A DNA stretch of 64,000 bases from Colius striatus (taxonomy: Eukaryota; Chordata; Aves; Coliiformes; Coliidae): NCBI RefSeq assembly GCF_028858725.1, contig NC_084790.1, positions 88,068,996-88,132,995 of the forward strand. Reading direction: 5' to 3'. Below are positions 23,501 through 35,860 of this stretch, piece by piece. Every line of letters begins with the position of its first letter. Position 1 is the first letter of the stretch. A program made the translations under genes and the position numbers. Under the pieces are notes generated by a model. That model was not told the DNA's origin, made no database searches, and saw nothing but the letters and a program-made list of their open reading frames with translations.

Positions 23501-26500
23501 CAAGCCAGAGGTGTTGCTGAAGGCATGAAAAATAGAGGAGCTGGGAAGGACAGAGGAGTGGAGGAGGTGGAAAGGGACAGGGATCCCTTTGGGGTCTGCA
23601 AGGATGGCTGGACTGGGCAGGGAGCAGGGCTGGGCTGTCCCCCACAGCCCAGTGTAATAGGAGCATGGCTGGGGCAGAGGCTGGAGAAACTAAAGAGCAG
23701 AGGTGGAGCGTTTTGGTGCTGTGCAAGAAGTTGCTAATTGGGGTAGATGGCCCTCAGGACCAATTGCAGTGCTGATGGTGGGCTGTGCTGCCTTCTGCAG
23801 AGGCCAGCAGCAGCGACAAGCAGCACCTCTGACAGCCCGCAAGCAGAGAGAGGAAGAGGGTGAGGAAGCTCTCCTGGAAACCTGACAGACAAAGGCAAAC
23901 CCCGTTTCAGGGACGAAGGGAACCCCATCCTTCCAGGGTGGCTGTCACTGGGCTGACCAGAGGAAGAGATGGGGAACCCTCAGAGGGAGGTTTCTGCAGG
24001 AGCTGAGGCTGGAACCAGAGTGGGTCCCGAAGCAGAGGCTGTGACAGGGAGGCCCAGCAGTGCGGGCAGGGCTAATTGATGAGGAATTGCCATCAGAGCA
24101 CTGTGTCATCCATGGGAGTTGAACTCTGGGCTGGCTGGGAAGCCAGGCTGTTAAACAGGTTGTGGCAGTACTTTGGGCTGGTGAGGATTTATGCTCCGGA
24201 GGAGCAGCTCCATCCGTCATCTGTGAAAAGCCTCATTTACAGAGAGACACCGTGAGGAAAGGCAATCAGCTTGAAACCCGCTAAGCTGGGAATTTATAAC
24301 TGCTCTGCAAGGGAGAGCTCGTCCCTGGGTTCAGCAGCAGCCCCAGAAGCGGGGCCAGGAGGCAGCACCAGGAGCTGCATCCCCCCGAGGACACTCACTG
24401 CAGGGCTCCTCTACCCCCCAGCACCCCCTGGGGAAGCTGAGGGAGAGTCTGCAGAGTGAAAACGGGGATGGGCTTCCCCACCAGCCCCGGCTGGGACACA
24501 GCTATCCGTGGAAATAGCTGGGAGCACCTCTGTTAGGAACACGTCTTCCTGTCCTCGGTGGGCAAAAGGGACTTCTCAAGTGAAAAACAGGGGGAAAGTG
24601 CATTTGGGAGGCGTTGTGAAACCCCTGGATGTGGTGGTGCCACCTGGGCTGCAGCCTTTTGTACTGGAGAAGCACTTGCAGGGGTGGGTGTCTGTGGTTG
24701 GAGAAGTCTCCCTGGAGCCCGGTGCGGATGTTTGTCCTATGGGCACAGGGACCCCTGGGACACCCTGGCAAGGACCTGCCATGCTTCTGTGAGCACCAAA
24801 GCTGGATTACTGCCCTCCTGGGACAGCCACCCCCAATCTGCACCCACTGCCTGCATCAGGGAGGACCTCTGCACCCTCCAGCAGAAGCCCTCGGTGTCCC
24901 ACGGTGCTGCCTGGCAGGAGCAGGGTGCAGTGGGGAGAGTCCATGTGCTGCAGCTGCATCTCCCACACTGCTGGCAAGGGATTATTGAAGTTGCACAGGC
25001 ACCTGCATTAGCAGAGCCCACAGTCATCCCACGCTCGGGTCCTTCCGTGATGGACCTCCATATAAAACCCCTGACTGAAGGATGGATCGCTAACATCATC
25101 ATTTGTGCTGCATTTTTCTCCCCCTGTGGAGGATGAGCTCCAGTTACTCCCATCCATCTCATTCTTTCAAGTCATCTTCATTCTGCAATTTCCCCTCACC
25201 CCGAAAAGAGTAAAAAATCGATCCATTTCTTTCCAATTTCAGAGCAGGAGAGGGAAGGAGCCCGGTGAGAGGCAGAGGATGCTTTTCAGCACATGCCCCT
25301 GCGTGTTCCCCGCCACAGCCCCCGCCCGGAGCGCATGAGAGCGGCTGGTCGCGGGTATTGATTTCTCCCCGGAAAGTGCAGCAGCCTCTGACCTCCAGCT
25401 CACCCTCACAGAGCCAAAAATACACAGCTTTGACTCTCTGCTAGACAAAAAGGGGAGAGATGCAGTTTCTGTGCTGGGGAAGGCTGGGGCTGTGCCAGTT
25501 GGGACAGCGGCTGGCGGCTGCGCCGGCTGGGCTGTGAGGGGCAGCCAGCAACCTCAGCCATGGACACAGCTGCCCCCCCTTCTCCATCTTACCTTTATTT
25601 CTGCTTCTCAGGAACATTTCTGCACCATATTTATATGCACCTAGTTGAAAAAGGCTGATCCTGCAGGGCCAGGGAGCAGAGCCATCCCAGAGGAGGGACG
25701 GAAAGGGACGGTGGACGGCAGCGCTGAGTCCATGGGCTGTCCCCAGCCCCTCCGGGCACACCACAGTGGCCACCCTGCCCATTCTTCAACCCCAGAGAAG
25801 GGATTTAGCCAGTGTATTACATCCCTTGGAGGAGACAGATGGGTCCCCTCCTCACCTCCAGCGTGATTTCAGCTGGGCTGCAGAGCCTCGCTGCCAGGCC
25901 AGGCCTCGCACACCGTTGGGTGGGTGAGCTCTGGCTCACTGCACACACCCCCTTCTTGGAAGGCCAACAAAACACGAACCAAACGCACGGCAGCCTAACA
26001 TTCCAGAGGCAAAAGTCCCCAGCACTCTGAATTTACGCTGTGTAATACATCACTGTTGTGCCCCGTGCCACATCTGACAACAGATATGATTTTAGGTGTC
26101 ATGCAGCAGGTATTTAATTATTGGAGACATGGGCTTAATGGTATTTATGTCATGGGAGTGAGCGGTACAGATGTATCTTGACTCAGGGAGGCTGCAATGC
26201 TTGCCTCAGAACTACCTCTGCTGATAACAGGTAATTTCACAAAGATGGCTAAATGAATCAGATTCAAACAAGGCCCTTCCCCCCCCCGCCCCCCACCTGA
26301 TCAATAGATCCGAAAGAAACACTGCCAAACATCATGAGTTGTTGCACGGCACTGATGGCTGTCAGGACAACGGGAACAGCAAAGACAGATACACACCTTT
26401 TCCTCAGTTATTACTTTAAGCCTTTTATTGTCATTATTACAGGTGATTAAAAATCCCATTAATCAGATGCTAAACAGATTAAACCCCATGAATTAATTTT

Positions 26501-27163
26501 CTGGAAATAAGTAAGACAAACATTCTGTGCAGAGCTCATTTAATGAAATAGAAGCTGTTTATCTGCAAAATTAGGGCTCGTGCACATCCGAGCTTCGGCT
26601 GGAAAAATCCACTTCAGTGTGGGCACAGGCCAGAGACGCCACCGATTTTTTACCCATTCTAAGTAAAAGAAAGATCTTGCTCAAAGTAATTTATGATTCA
26701 TTACACAGAGAGCTCGTTAGCTAGGGCTAAGAAAATGAAATTACAGTCATTTAAGAAATAATGCCTTGATTTAGTGGCTAGCAGGAGGAGGCTGCAGGAT
26801 GGAGGCACAGTGAGCTGCCTCACGGGGCCCAAGCGGCTCTGAGCTTACCTGTGCTGTAAAACAGCCAGAAAGACGTCGCAGGTGGTAACAGGCAAGGTTT
26901 TAAATGTACAGACACAGCTCTGCCTGCTTGGCCTCTTATTGCTGAATGTAAGCAAAGAGTTGGAGATGGATGTCAGCAGCTGCCCAGGAGCCCACGGCGT
27001 GGTGCTGGGTGCTGCTGTGAGGAACAAGAGGTGAGCTCAGAGGAGCACAGTAAAGGGATGTCTTATTTTGGCAAGCCAGCAGAACCTGAATCTGAGGAAC
27101 TCCGGGTTGGAGATGGCTTCGGAGGCCAAGACTTGCATAAAAGTCCATGTATTCTCCTTCCTT
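20599..27163. other. Long intergenic stretch with AT-rich islands
   Basis: About 6.5 kb without a recognisable gene. AT-rich unique islands lie at 21880-22180 (TTTAATTGAAAAAATGACTG, AGTAATATTATTACAGG), 23220-23420 and 25990-26800. 22960-23060 is a short tandem of CCCCATGGTCCTG-like units. 24280-25120 is GC-rich and mammalian-exon-like in composition, but no protein family is recognisable. Confidence 0.5.
25990..26800. promoter_or_regulatory. Candidate conserved non-coding element block
   Basis: An 800-bp AT-rich island in a GC-rich setting, free of recognised repeats. It has dense homeodomain-like cores (TATTTAATTATTGG near 26110, GGTGATTAAAAATCCCATTA near 26442, CATGAATTAATTTTCTGG near 26488) and a short C homopolymer at 26279-26291. 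Developmental regulators such as ONECUT2 usually sit in deserts with such elements. Assignment as an enhancer is inference. Confidence 0.35.
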
Positions 27164-27830
27164 CACAGAATCACTTTGGTTGTTAAAGCCCTTGTAGCTG
27201 CTGCAGTCCCAGCCCTGCCCTCACCCTGCCCAGCCCAGCACTGACCCACAGCCCTCAGCACCTCAGCCCCACGGCTTTGGGATCCCTCCAGGGCTGGGCA
27301 CTCCCCCAGCTCCCTGGGCAGCCTGGCACAGGGGCTCACACCCCTCTCAGGGAAACAGTTCTGCCCCCTTTCCAGCCTCAACCTGCCCTGGGGCAACTCC
27401 AGCCCCTTTCCCCTTGTCATTCATTGCTGGGGAGCAGAGCCCGACCCCCAGCTCCCTGCAGCCTCCTGTCAGGGAGTGTCAGAGAGTGCTGCTGTCTCCC
27501 CTCAGGCTCCTCTTCTCCAGGCTCAACACCCCCATTCCCTCAGCCCCTCCCCAGCCCCTTGTGCTCCAGCCCCTTCCCCAGCTCTGTGCCCGGCTCTGGC
27601 CACGCTGCAGCCCCTCAGTGTCCCTGTGGCAGTGAGTGAGGGGCCCAGCACTGACACAGCCCTGGAGCTGCAGCCTCCCCAGGGCCCAGCACAGGGGACA
27701 ATCCCTGCCCTGCTCCTGCTGCCACCCCACTGCTGATCCCAGCCAGGCTGCCCTTGGCCTTCTCACCCCCATGGGCACGCTGCTGGCTCCTGTTCAGCCC
27801 CTGGCACCAACCCCCCCAGGACCTTTTCCT
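27164..27830 (-). mobile_element. CR1 LINE fragment, antisense, about 665 bp
   Basis: It starts on + with CACAGAATCACTTTGGTTG and is 5'-truncated on the right. From about 27180 to 27740 it is nearly identical to the CR1 at 31449, including the CAGTGAGTGAGGGGCCCAGC segment, so both come from the same subfamily. No intact reading frame remains. Confidence 0.93.
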
Positions 27831-28270
27831 CCAGGCACCTCGTTGGGTGATGTACAGCTGCTCTCCCTGGTAGTCGTGTCCTCAGGATTTTCTCTCCAAG
27901 CAGGAGGTAAATGGCAGCAGAGATTCCTGTGAAACCGTTTTTACCTGCTAACAATTAAACAAGATTGTTCTTATCAGTTTTGCCATTAATGATGATGATA
28001 CAGGAAACATTAATTGATTTTTCACCCGATGTCTTTCCCTCCCACAATTATGGGGCTGCCTCAGAGTGTATAATACCGGAGCCAACGTGATAAAAAAGTT
28101 TCATCTGTGGTGAAACAACTCCCAGGCCAAGCAATTATGCAGCATGACAGTGACACAGTTTGCCTTTACAGCTTGGCTGTACACACGGTGCATGAAGCCC
28201 CTGTGTGCTTCCACATGAAGAGATCAGCAGAGCAAGAGACAGGCCTCTGCAGTTCCCATGCCAACCTACA
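27831..28270. other. Intergenic DNA with AT-rich patch
   Basis: Unique sequence. 27930-28110 is AT-rich and contains ACATTAATTGATTTTTC near 28008 and TTATCAGTTTTGCCATTAATG. It may be a non-coding element; no gene was seen. Confidence 0.5.
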
Positions 28271-29215
28271 GCCCCATCATGCTGCCCCATAGCCCCCCCA
28301 TGCTGCCCCATAGCCTCTGTGCTGCCCCATAGCCCATGTGATGCTCCACAGGCCCCCATGCTGCCTCATAGCCCCTGTGCTGCCCCACAGCGTCTGTGCT
28401 GCCCCATAGCCTCTGTGCTGCCCCATAGCCCATGTGCTGCTCCACAGGCTCCCATGCTGCCTCATAGCCCCTCTGCTGCCCCATAGCCTCTGTGCCGCTC
28501 CACAGGCCCCCATGCTGCCTCACAGCCCCTGTGCTGCCCCACAGCGTCTGTGCTGCCCCATAGCCCATGTGATGCTCCACAGGCCCCCATGCTGCCCCAT
28601 AGCCCCTCTGCTGCCCCATAGCCTCTGTGCTGCCCCATAGCCTCTGTGCTGCCCCATAGCCCATGTGATGCTCCACAGGCCCCCATGCTGCCCCATAGCC
28701 CCTCTGCTGCCCCATAGCCCCTCTGCTGCCCCATAGCCTCTGTGCTGCCCCATAGCCCATGTGATGCTCCACAGGCCCCCATGCTGCCCCATAGCCCCTC
28801 TGCTGCCCCATAGCCTCTGTGCTGCCCCATAGCCCATGTGCTGCTCCACAGGCCCCCATGCTACCTCATAGTCCCTGTGCTGCCCCATAGCCTCTGTGCT
28901 GCTCCATATCCCCCTATGCTGCCCCATAGCCCCCATGCTGACTTGTAGTCCCCCCATTCTGCCCCACAGTCCCCCACTCTGACCTGCATCCCCCCATTCT
29001 GCCCCATAGCCCCCATGCTGACCTTTGCCCCCTTTCTCCCCATAGCCCCCCTTCTGTCCCATAGCACTCATTCTGCCCCATAACCTGTCATTCTGCCCCA
29101 TAGCCCCCATGCTGACCTGTAGCCCCCTTTCTCCCCCATAGCCCCCCTTCTGTCCCATAGCACTCATTCTGCCCCATAACCTGTCATTCTGCCCCATAGC
29201 CCCTATGCTGACCTG
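28271..29215. repeat. Minisatellite, 17-22 bp units around GCTGCCCCATAGC
   Basis: About 945 bp and some 50 units. The typical unit is GCTGCCCCATAGCCTCTGT (19 bp). Higher-order blocks combine 19, 19, 22 and 17 bp units of distinct type, giving a block of about 77 bp that recurs between 28330 and 28860. The right third is more diverged and has a 96-bp duplication (CTTCTGTCCC starts at 29051 and 29147). Stop-free minus-strand frames through it (MGQHRGYGAA...-type) are artefacts of the repeat. Confidence 0.95.
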
Positions 29216-31448
29216 TAGCTCCCACACTGCCCCACAGCCCCAGTGCTGCCACAATACCCTTCTCTGTGAGTACCAGGGCAGGACATGGCCATGGGAGAGG
29301 GCCCGGAGCCATCCCTGCCTGCTTGCCACAGCTCTGGCTGTGCCACAGCCCCCCCAGGCACCCACCCACCCTTCAGTGCTCGTCTGATGCTGCTCCATAC
29401 AATGCACACACGTGGTTACACTCTGCCTGCCGTGCAGCCATGGTAATATCCTCCTGAAATTATCCAGCTTCTGGCTGCTGTTATCCCCATCCCTGGTGTG
29501 ACAAACAATCCCAGTCTCTAAGGCATTTCTGTGTTTCCTAAGTAATGCTTTTGTGTTAAAAAGAAAGCACTGGAGGAGCTTTTAAACCCAGTATCCAACC
29601 CTTAAAGCATCATCAGAGACAAGTGGACCTTCTGCTTGCATTCATTTAGAGTCTTCTCTAGAAATTGCCTATTCAATTACTGTTTCTGTGCCTGTTTAAA
29701 TAAATAGCTGCACTTGTTACTGCTGCTGGAAGTTCCATGTTTGGCCTTTTTAAGCCGTTGGACTAGGGAAGCAGGGGGAATATTTTAGCAGCACAGGAGG
29801 CACAGGCAATCAGCACGAGTAGGAATAATCCCATTTTCTTTGAGAAGAAGGGCAGGGGTCCTCTGAGGAGGTCAAAGCTCCTGTAGCACGATTAGAGCTT
29901 TAATTGATGAGACTGGTGGAGCCTCCACCCACGGGCCTGGCAGAGGGCTGGGACGGCAGGCAGAAGCTCCCCACACCACGGGCCGGTGGGCCTGCAGACC
30001 CTCAGCTCCCTCCAACAGCAGCCAGACCCCCCAGCCTGCCGTGGCAAGCTACAGACGCATCTCTGGGGCGAGGCTGTCCCTCCTCAGCAGCTCCGTGGCG
30101 AGGGGCGCAGCTCTGGGCACGTCGTGCTGTTCAGACACGCCGGCTGCAATTAATATTGCATAACGGCCTCCTGATGCCTAAATTATGTATTTCTCCTTCT
30201 CAGCATCGTGTGTTTGTCACGGGGTTAATTATTTTCCATCAGTTCGCCTTTAGCATAGGTTGTCTTAATTACGGGGGGGCCAAGTTCCGCTCTCGCTTCT
30301 GCCTGGCAGAGCCTGATGGAATCGATGGAGAAGCGGTGTGGAGGGCACAGGGACAGCAGCCGCCTCTGTAAGAACACAACGCTCCCTCTCCTGCCCACTG
30401 GTGCTCAGGATTAAACCTTCTGTGCTGCCCTCCCGTTGCCCCCAGCAGAGCAGCAGGGGGACCAGGCGGGAGTGAGGCGCTGCTCGGGTGGATGCAGCCG
30501 CTGGCACTCGTGGGATCAGAAACTGCACAAGCTTGCGGCGAGCCTCTGAGGTTCCTCTCACCTCTCCTTCCTCCACCTTTCCTCTCTGTCCCTCCGAGCT
30601 GTGGGACACAACCCCCAGAGCTGAGCACCCACCAGGTCCCTGCAGCACAGGGGCTGCACTGGTACCCTCTATCCCTCCTCGCCCTCACCCATGGCTCAGG
30701 GTAGGACCATGCTGGTGGTCACCAGGCTCTCCCAGACCCAAGGCTCTGACAGCAGGTAGCCCTCCCAAACCCAGGTGCAATTTGCTTGAAGGCTGGGAAC
30801 CAAACAGCTGGGGCAAAAAACAGGTTTGAAAGAGCCGAGAGGCCCAGGGCTGCTGGTGAGCCCCCAGCTCTGCCCCACGGGTGACCCCTGGCCTCCCCTG
30901 CCCCTGCCCCACACTCACTGCCTCTCACCAGCCCTTTGCTCCTGGCACCAAAAGGGCTTATCTCAAGCTATTCCTCTCCTGCTTGCATTTCCTGACAGCC
31001 ACCTATTAAACCAGACCCAGCATCCATGCAGCCAGGGCTCCAATAAGTGGATCCACATGCAATATTCATGGATCTCTTCAGAATAGTTACAGATCCATCA
31101 CACTTGGCAGCAGGACGGCAGGACGCTGTGCTTAAGCACCTTTTTGAACCAGAGCCCTGTGGGTGACCACGGAGCCTGGCTGGGAGAGCAGCCGAAGGAG
31201 CTGCGGGGCTCCCAGGGCCCGGGTGCTGCCGGGCTTCCCCCAGCACCACCAGCCAGGACAACCAACCTGAGATCTCCTGTAGGAAAGAGGGGTTGTCCCT
31301 GGGAGGGGATGCGGGCCACCAGATAGTGCCTGTCCCCATCAGTGCTGCAGGCAGCACGGCAGCAGCAGTGTGGCTTTTTCTCACCACATCCCCGCTGACC
31401 ACGCTGCAGCGCTCATCGCAGCCTCCCCGCAAACCCTGGAAGAGGCTC
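29216..31448. other. Intergenic DNA with AT-rich islands
   Basis: No gene was recognised. 29500-29740 and 29870-30290 contain AT-rich unique stretches (CTTTAATTGATGAG near 29898, GGGTTAATTATTTTCC near 30222). 31056-31070 is a near-palindromic CATGCAATATTCATG that resembles POU-type half sites. 30450-30950 is GC-rich with no homology that I can see. Confidence 0.5.
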
Positions 31449-32070
31449 CATAGAATCATTATGGTTGGAAAAGCGCCTGAAGCTGCTGCAGTCCCAGCCC
31501 TGCCCTCACCCTGCCCAGCCCAGCACTGACCCACAGCCCTCAGCACCTCAGCCCCACGGCTTTGGGATCCGTCCAGGGCTGGGCACTCCCCCAGCTCCCT
31601 GGGCAGCCTGGCACAGGGGCTCACACCCCTCTCAGGGACACAGTTCTGCCTCAGCTCCAACCTCAGCCTCCCCTGGGGCAACTTGAGGATATTTCTTGTC
31701 CTCTCACTTGTAGCTTGGGAGCAGAGACTGATACCTCCCTCCCCTGGCCACAGCCTCCTGTCAGGGAGTGTCAGAGAGTGCTGCTGTCTCCCCTCAGGCT
31801 CCTCTTCTCCAGGCTCAGCACCCCCATTCCCTCAGCCCCTGCCCAGCCCCTTGTGCTCCAGCCCCTTCCCCAGCTCTGTGCCCGGCTCTGGCCACGCTGC
31901 AGCCCCTCAGTGTCCCTGTGGCAGTGAGTGAGGGGCCCAGCACTGACACAGCCCTGGAGCTGCAGCCTCCCCAGGGCCCAGCACAGGGGACAGTCCCTGC
32001 CCTGCTCCTGCTGCCACCCCAGAGCTGATCCCAGCCAGGCTGCCCTTGGCCTGCTTGACCACTTGGTCCT
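31449..32070 (-). mobile_element. CR1 LINE fragment, antisense, about 620 bp
   Basis: It starts on + with CATAGAATCATTATGGTTGG. The order and spelling follow the copy at 27164 closely, apart from a divergent patch at about 31680-31750. 5'-truncated and non-coding. Confidence 0.93.
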
Positions 32071-32624
32071 CTCAGAGGCCTGTGGCCATGGGGCAGCCCC
32101 TGCCCACCCCATGAGCGAGACAGCTGCCTATGCCCCTGGCTGAAGCCATCAGATAAGCCCCCAGAGCTCAGATGGCCCACGGGAGCCCCACCACAGCTTA
32201 ACTCCCTCGCTCTGAGAAAGGATTGTTTACCAGCTTCTTACATGTCTGGCTAGCACCACGCTGCAGCTCCAAAACCCACCTCATCCCCCGGGATTAATTT
32301 TTACACAATCATTCCAGAGTCTACGATAATCACTCCATAAAAAAATGAAGAGATTTGGGATTTTTTTTTCAATGCAGAGGATTAGGTCTAAATACAAGTA
32401 ATCTGCAGGAAGCTCAGCTGCATGCACACCACTAATAGCTCCCTTACTCTTCCAGCTTTAGCCCTTTCATCAGTGTTTTCCATGGCAGGGCTGTTTGTCC
32501 TTGGTGAGGTCAGGCTGAGGCAGACAGTCAGACACTGCCCGAGGGCCACGGCCCTGGGAGCCCACAGGGCTTGCACAGCAGGCTGAGGACAACATCCACA
32601 GCAGCAGCTCAGGGAAGCAGTGCT
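32071..32624. other. Intergenic DNA, no gene recognised
   Basis: Short unique stretch; 32280-32410 is AT-rich (GGGATTAATTTTTACAC). Nothing else was recognised. Confidence 0.5.
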
Positions 32625-33180
32625 GCCATGCATCCCTGCAGTGCTGTGCATTTGCTGCAGTGCCATGCACCCCTGCAGTGTCATGCACCCCTGTGGTTCC
32701 CCACGTCCCTGTGGTACCCTATACCACTGCATCTCTGTGGTCCTGTGCATCCCTGCAGTGCCATGCATCACCTGCTGTGGCCTGCATCCCTGCTTCTCTG
32801 CAGTGTCCTGCACTCTTGCAGTGCACTGCATGCTTGTGGCACCCTGCATCCCTGCAATGCTGTGCATCTCTGCAGCACCCTGCATCGCTGTGCATCCCTG
32901 TGGTGCCCTGGATGGCTGAGGTGCCCTGGATCCCCACAGTGCCACACGTGCATCCCTGTGGTGCTGTGCATCACCTGCAGTGCTGTGCATGATGGTGGTG
33001 CTGTGCATGGCTACAGTGCTCTGTGCATCACCTCCAGTGCTGTGCATCACTCCAGTGCTGTGCATCCCTCAAGTGCTATGTGCATCAATTGCAGTGTTGA
33101 GTGCATCCCTGCAGTGCTGTGCATGGCTGCAGTGCTGTGCATCCCTGTGGTGCTGTGCATGCCTGCAGTGAACAGTGGCA
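32625..33180. repeat. Minisatellite, about 18-bp unit CATCCCTGCAGTGCTGTG
   Basis: About 30 degenerate copies of an 18-bp unit in which CTGCAG and TGTGCAT alternate. Units vary between 15 and 21 bp. Stop-free frames on both strands, Cys/His-rich, are repeat artefacts. Confidence 0.93.
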
Positions 33181-34426
33181 CAGGTCAGGGTACAGCTGCC
33201 TCTTGCTCTGCTCCAGAGAGGAGCCTCTGGCGTGGGACCACTCGTGCTTGTCCTGCTGGGATCTCTCTGGTTTGCCTGGGGAGGGAGGTGCAGTAGAAGC
33301 CATGGGAACCTTGCACTACAGAGCCACAAACTGGCTGGTGGGATCAATTTAAACATAGTAAACTGTTAAAAGAGATGACCAGCCTCAATCCTGAAGCCTT
33401 CATTAAATTCCTGGGGGGTGTGAATAACACTCTGGGAGCTGGCAATTTCCCCAGACATGGGGCAGTTGTCTCTGTGTTGCCCCCAGCCCCAGGGACAGCC
33501 CCCCTCTCACTGCCTCGCTCTCACTGTAACCTGAGGGTGGGCATGACAGCTTGCAGCCCACCTTGCTGCCATTCTGCTGCCATCCCCTGCATGTGCATCA
33601 GCTTCTCCCCGGCACTGCAGGGCCGTCACTTCTGCCTAACTCTCACCTGCCAGGCTTGCCAAGCCCCACTTAACCAGCCCTCATCTCGGGTTTATGGCAG
33701 CAGTGAGTGGAGGAGGCAATTACACACACACACCACTCGCTCCCCGCTGGCACCCCAGCATTATTCCTGGCTTTGGATGTTGTTTCCTGCCGAGCTTGGG
33801 GCTGAACTCCCACATGGGACACAAGCAATGCATGGGGAGACAGGCAGCAAGATCCTGGTGCTGCCAGGAAAGAGAAGGCAGGGAGGGCTGAAAGAAAAGA
33901 CTGTAGGTAGTAAAATCAGAAGGAGAAGTGTGCCCTTTATGTCCAGCAAGCATTTTTGCAGAGATAATTAAAATAAAGACATATGTGGGGCTGGTCTGAC
34001 CGCAGGGATAAGGATGCAGTGCCAGATTTTTAAAGCAAAATAACTTAAGCACTTTAGAAAAGGAATCAAGCAGACTTTGGGTACTTATGTGCAAAATAAT
34101 TGTCCCAGGAAACCCAATTCAGCAGCCACCCAGGCTGAAAGCACTTAGGCACACTCGGGCAGGCGTTCAACAAAGCATTTAGCTACCCCGGCGCTGCATC
34201 AGCAGAAACCTTCGGGGCCCTGGTTCAGGCGAGTGAGTGACTCAGGGAAACCGCAGGGGTTTGGTGCTGAGATGGACAGAGACCCACTGGGGTCCCACTG
34301 GGGTCCCACCAGGGTTCTGCCAAGGTCTTGCTGGGGTTTTGCTGAGTCCCAGCACCCAACACGGTGCTGACCCGCTGCCGCTGCCTTGCAGATGGCTCCT
34401 GCTTCTACTGCTGCTGCTGCCTCTGC
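33181..34426. other. Intergenic DNA, no gene recognised
   Basis: Unique sequence with no recognisable exon. 34240-34345 has a small tandem GGTCCCACTGGGGT / GGGTTTTGCTGGG-like duplication. 33900-34110 is AT-richer. Confidence 0.5.
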
Positions 34427-34715
34427 TCACGGGATCACAGGATCACAGAAACACAGAATCTGAAGGGCTGGAAGGGACCTGGAAAGCTCATCCAGTGCAA
34501 CCCCCTGCCAGAGCAGCACCACCTAGAGCAGGGCACACAGGAACTCATCCAGCTGGGGTTGAATGTCACCAGAGAAGGAGCCTCCACAGCCCATCTGGGC
34601 AGCCCCTGCCAGTGCTCCCTCACCTCAACAGGGGAGAAACTATTCCTTGTGTTTCTTTGGAACCTCTTCTGTTCCAGCTTGTGCCCATTGCCCCTTGTCC
34701 TGTCATAGGACATCC
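34427..34715 (-). mobile_element. CR1 LINE fragment, antisense
   Basis: On + it opens with CACGGGATCACAGGATCACA (octamer remnants) and GGCTGGAAGGGACCTGGAAA, then continues to CCCCTTGTCCTGTCATAGG. It belongs to a somewhat different subfamily from the copies at 27164 and 31449. Confidence 0.9.
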
Positions 34716-35860
34716 TGCCTCTGCTGCTGCTGCTGCTTTAGGCCCCAGGGGAGGGCGGTGGGCTAGCCAGCAGCATGACAGAAGCGCAGGTGGCTCTGAC
34801 CTCACTGCCTTCCCCAGGGAATGCCGTGTCCATACAGGGCTGCAAACCAGCAGCCTGGGCTGCTGAGCGTGCCTGAGGAGAGAGAATGTTTCTGGGAATA
34901 AACTGATAGTTCTTCACACACCAGCAAGCTGACAAAACCTGGTTTTAAAGAGACTTTAAAACTGTTTTGGGTGCAGTCAGTCAGACCAAGACCCCCCTCA
35001 CGCTTGGACACCCTAAACACCAACTTCAAAGGATGGAGGGGAAACCACAAAGATAGCCCAGAACAGGCTGGTTTCAGTGGGGGCAAATCTTCAAAGCACA
35101 GCTTTCCTGTAGAGTTAAAAAGACCATGTCCCTTCTCCATGAATAAGTCAAAAAGTGGGAACCTTTCCTAAGCACACAGCCAACCCAACGGGAGTTTCCT
35201 CTGCCGGGCTCAAAGGCCAATCGATGCTCCTGGTCTCTTTCATGTGCTGGTGCTGCTCCACGGCAACGACGGCTCTGCCCCAGCTGCTTGAAGCCCTCTC
35301 TCTGTTTCAAACACATCTCTCCTCCTCTTCAGTCTTTTCTAATATCGGTAAAAATCACCTTAGATGCATCTGCTGGATGTTGTTTGCTGGTAACAGGCTG
35401 ATGGCTGGTGAGGGCTGGTCCTGCCCAGCATCCACAGCTCTCCTCTCCTCTCCTCTCCTCTCCTCTCCTCTCCTCTCCTCTCCTCTCCTCTCCTCTCCTC
35501 TCCTCGAGTCCCCCAGCTGCTGCACCCACTGCAAACTCCGTGTCTCCTCACAACAAGCAGCCCCTGAGCCACTCTCCTCCTCTGAGTGCTGGGAGAGAAG
35601 TCATGTCCAGGCAATGATCAGTCATGGCCTTGCAGGTGATCGAGGTGTCGCCTGCTTGCACGAGAGCATGTCTGAGCCACCCCCTGCACAGGCACTGCAG
35701 CTGCAGGCAGAGAGGAGGGCACATTCCTTCTTGGAGAGCCTCAAATCTAAACCACAGCTCCTACAGATTTCCTGCCATTGCCACTGTTCTGTTTCCTAGC
35801 AAATATTCACTTAAGAACTGCACACTGGGGCTTTTCAGCTGAGGGGACACAGCAGCTCTC
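34716..35860. other. Intergenic DNA, no gene recognised
   Basis: Unique sequence apart from the TCCTC array at 35438-35505. Nothing coding was recognised. Confidence 0.5.
35438..35505. repeat. (TCCTC)n microsatellite
   Basis: About 13 perfect copies of the pentamer TCCTC. The complementary strand is a polypurine GAGGA tract. Confidence 0.97.

Noticed and set aside
28266-29407. Minus-strand frames of MGQHRGYGAA-type repeats up to 295 codons
   Set aside because: Stop-free reading of the 28271-29215 minisatellite, with no start context or conservation evidence.
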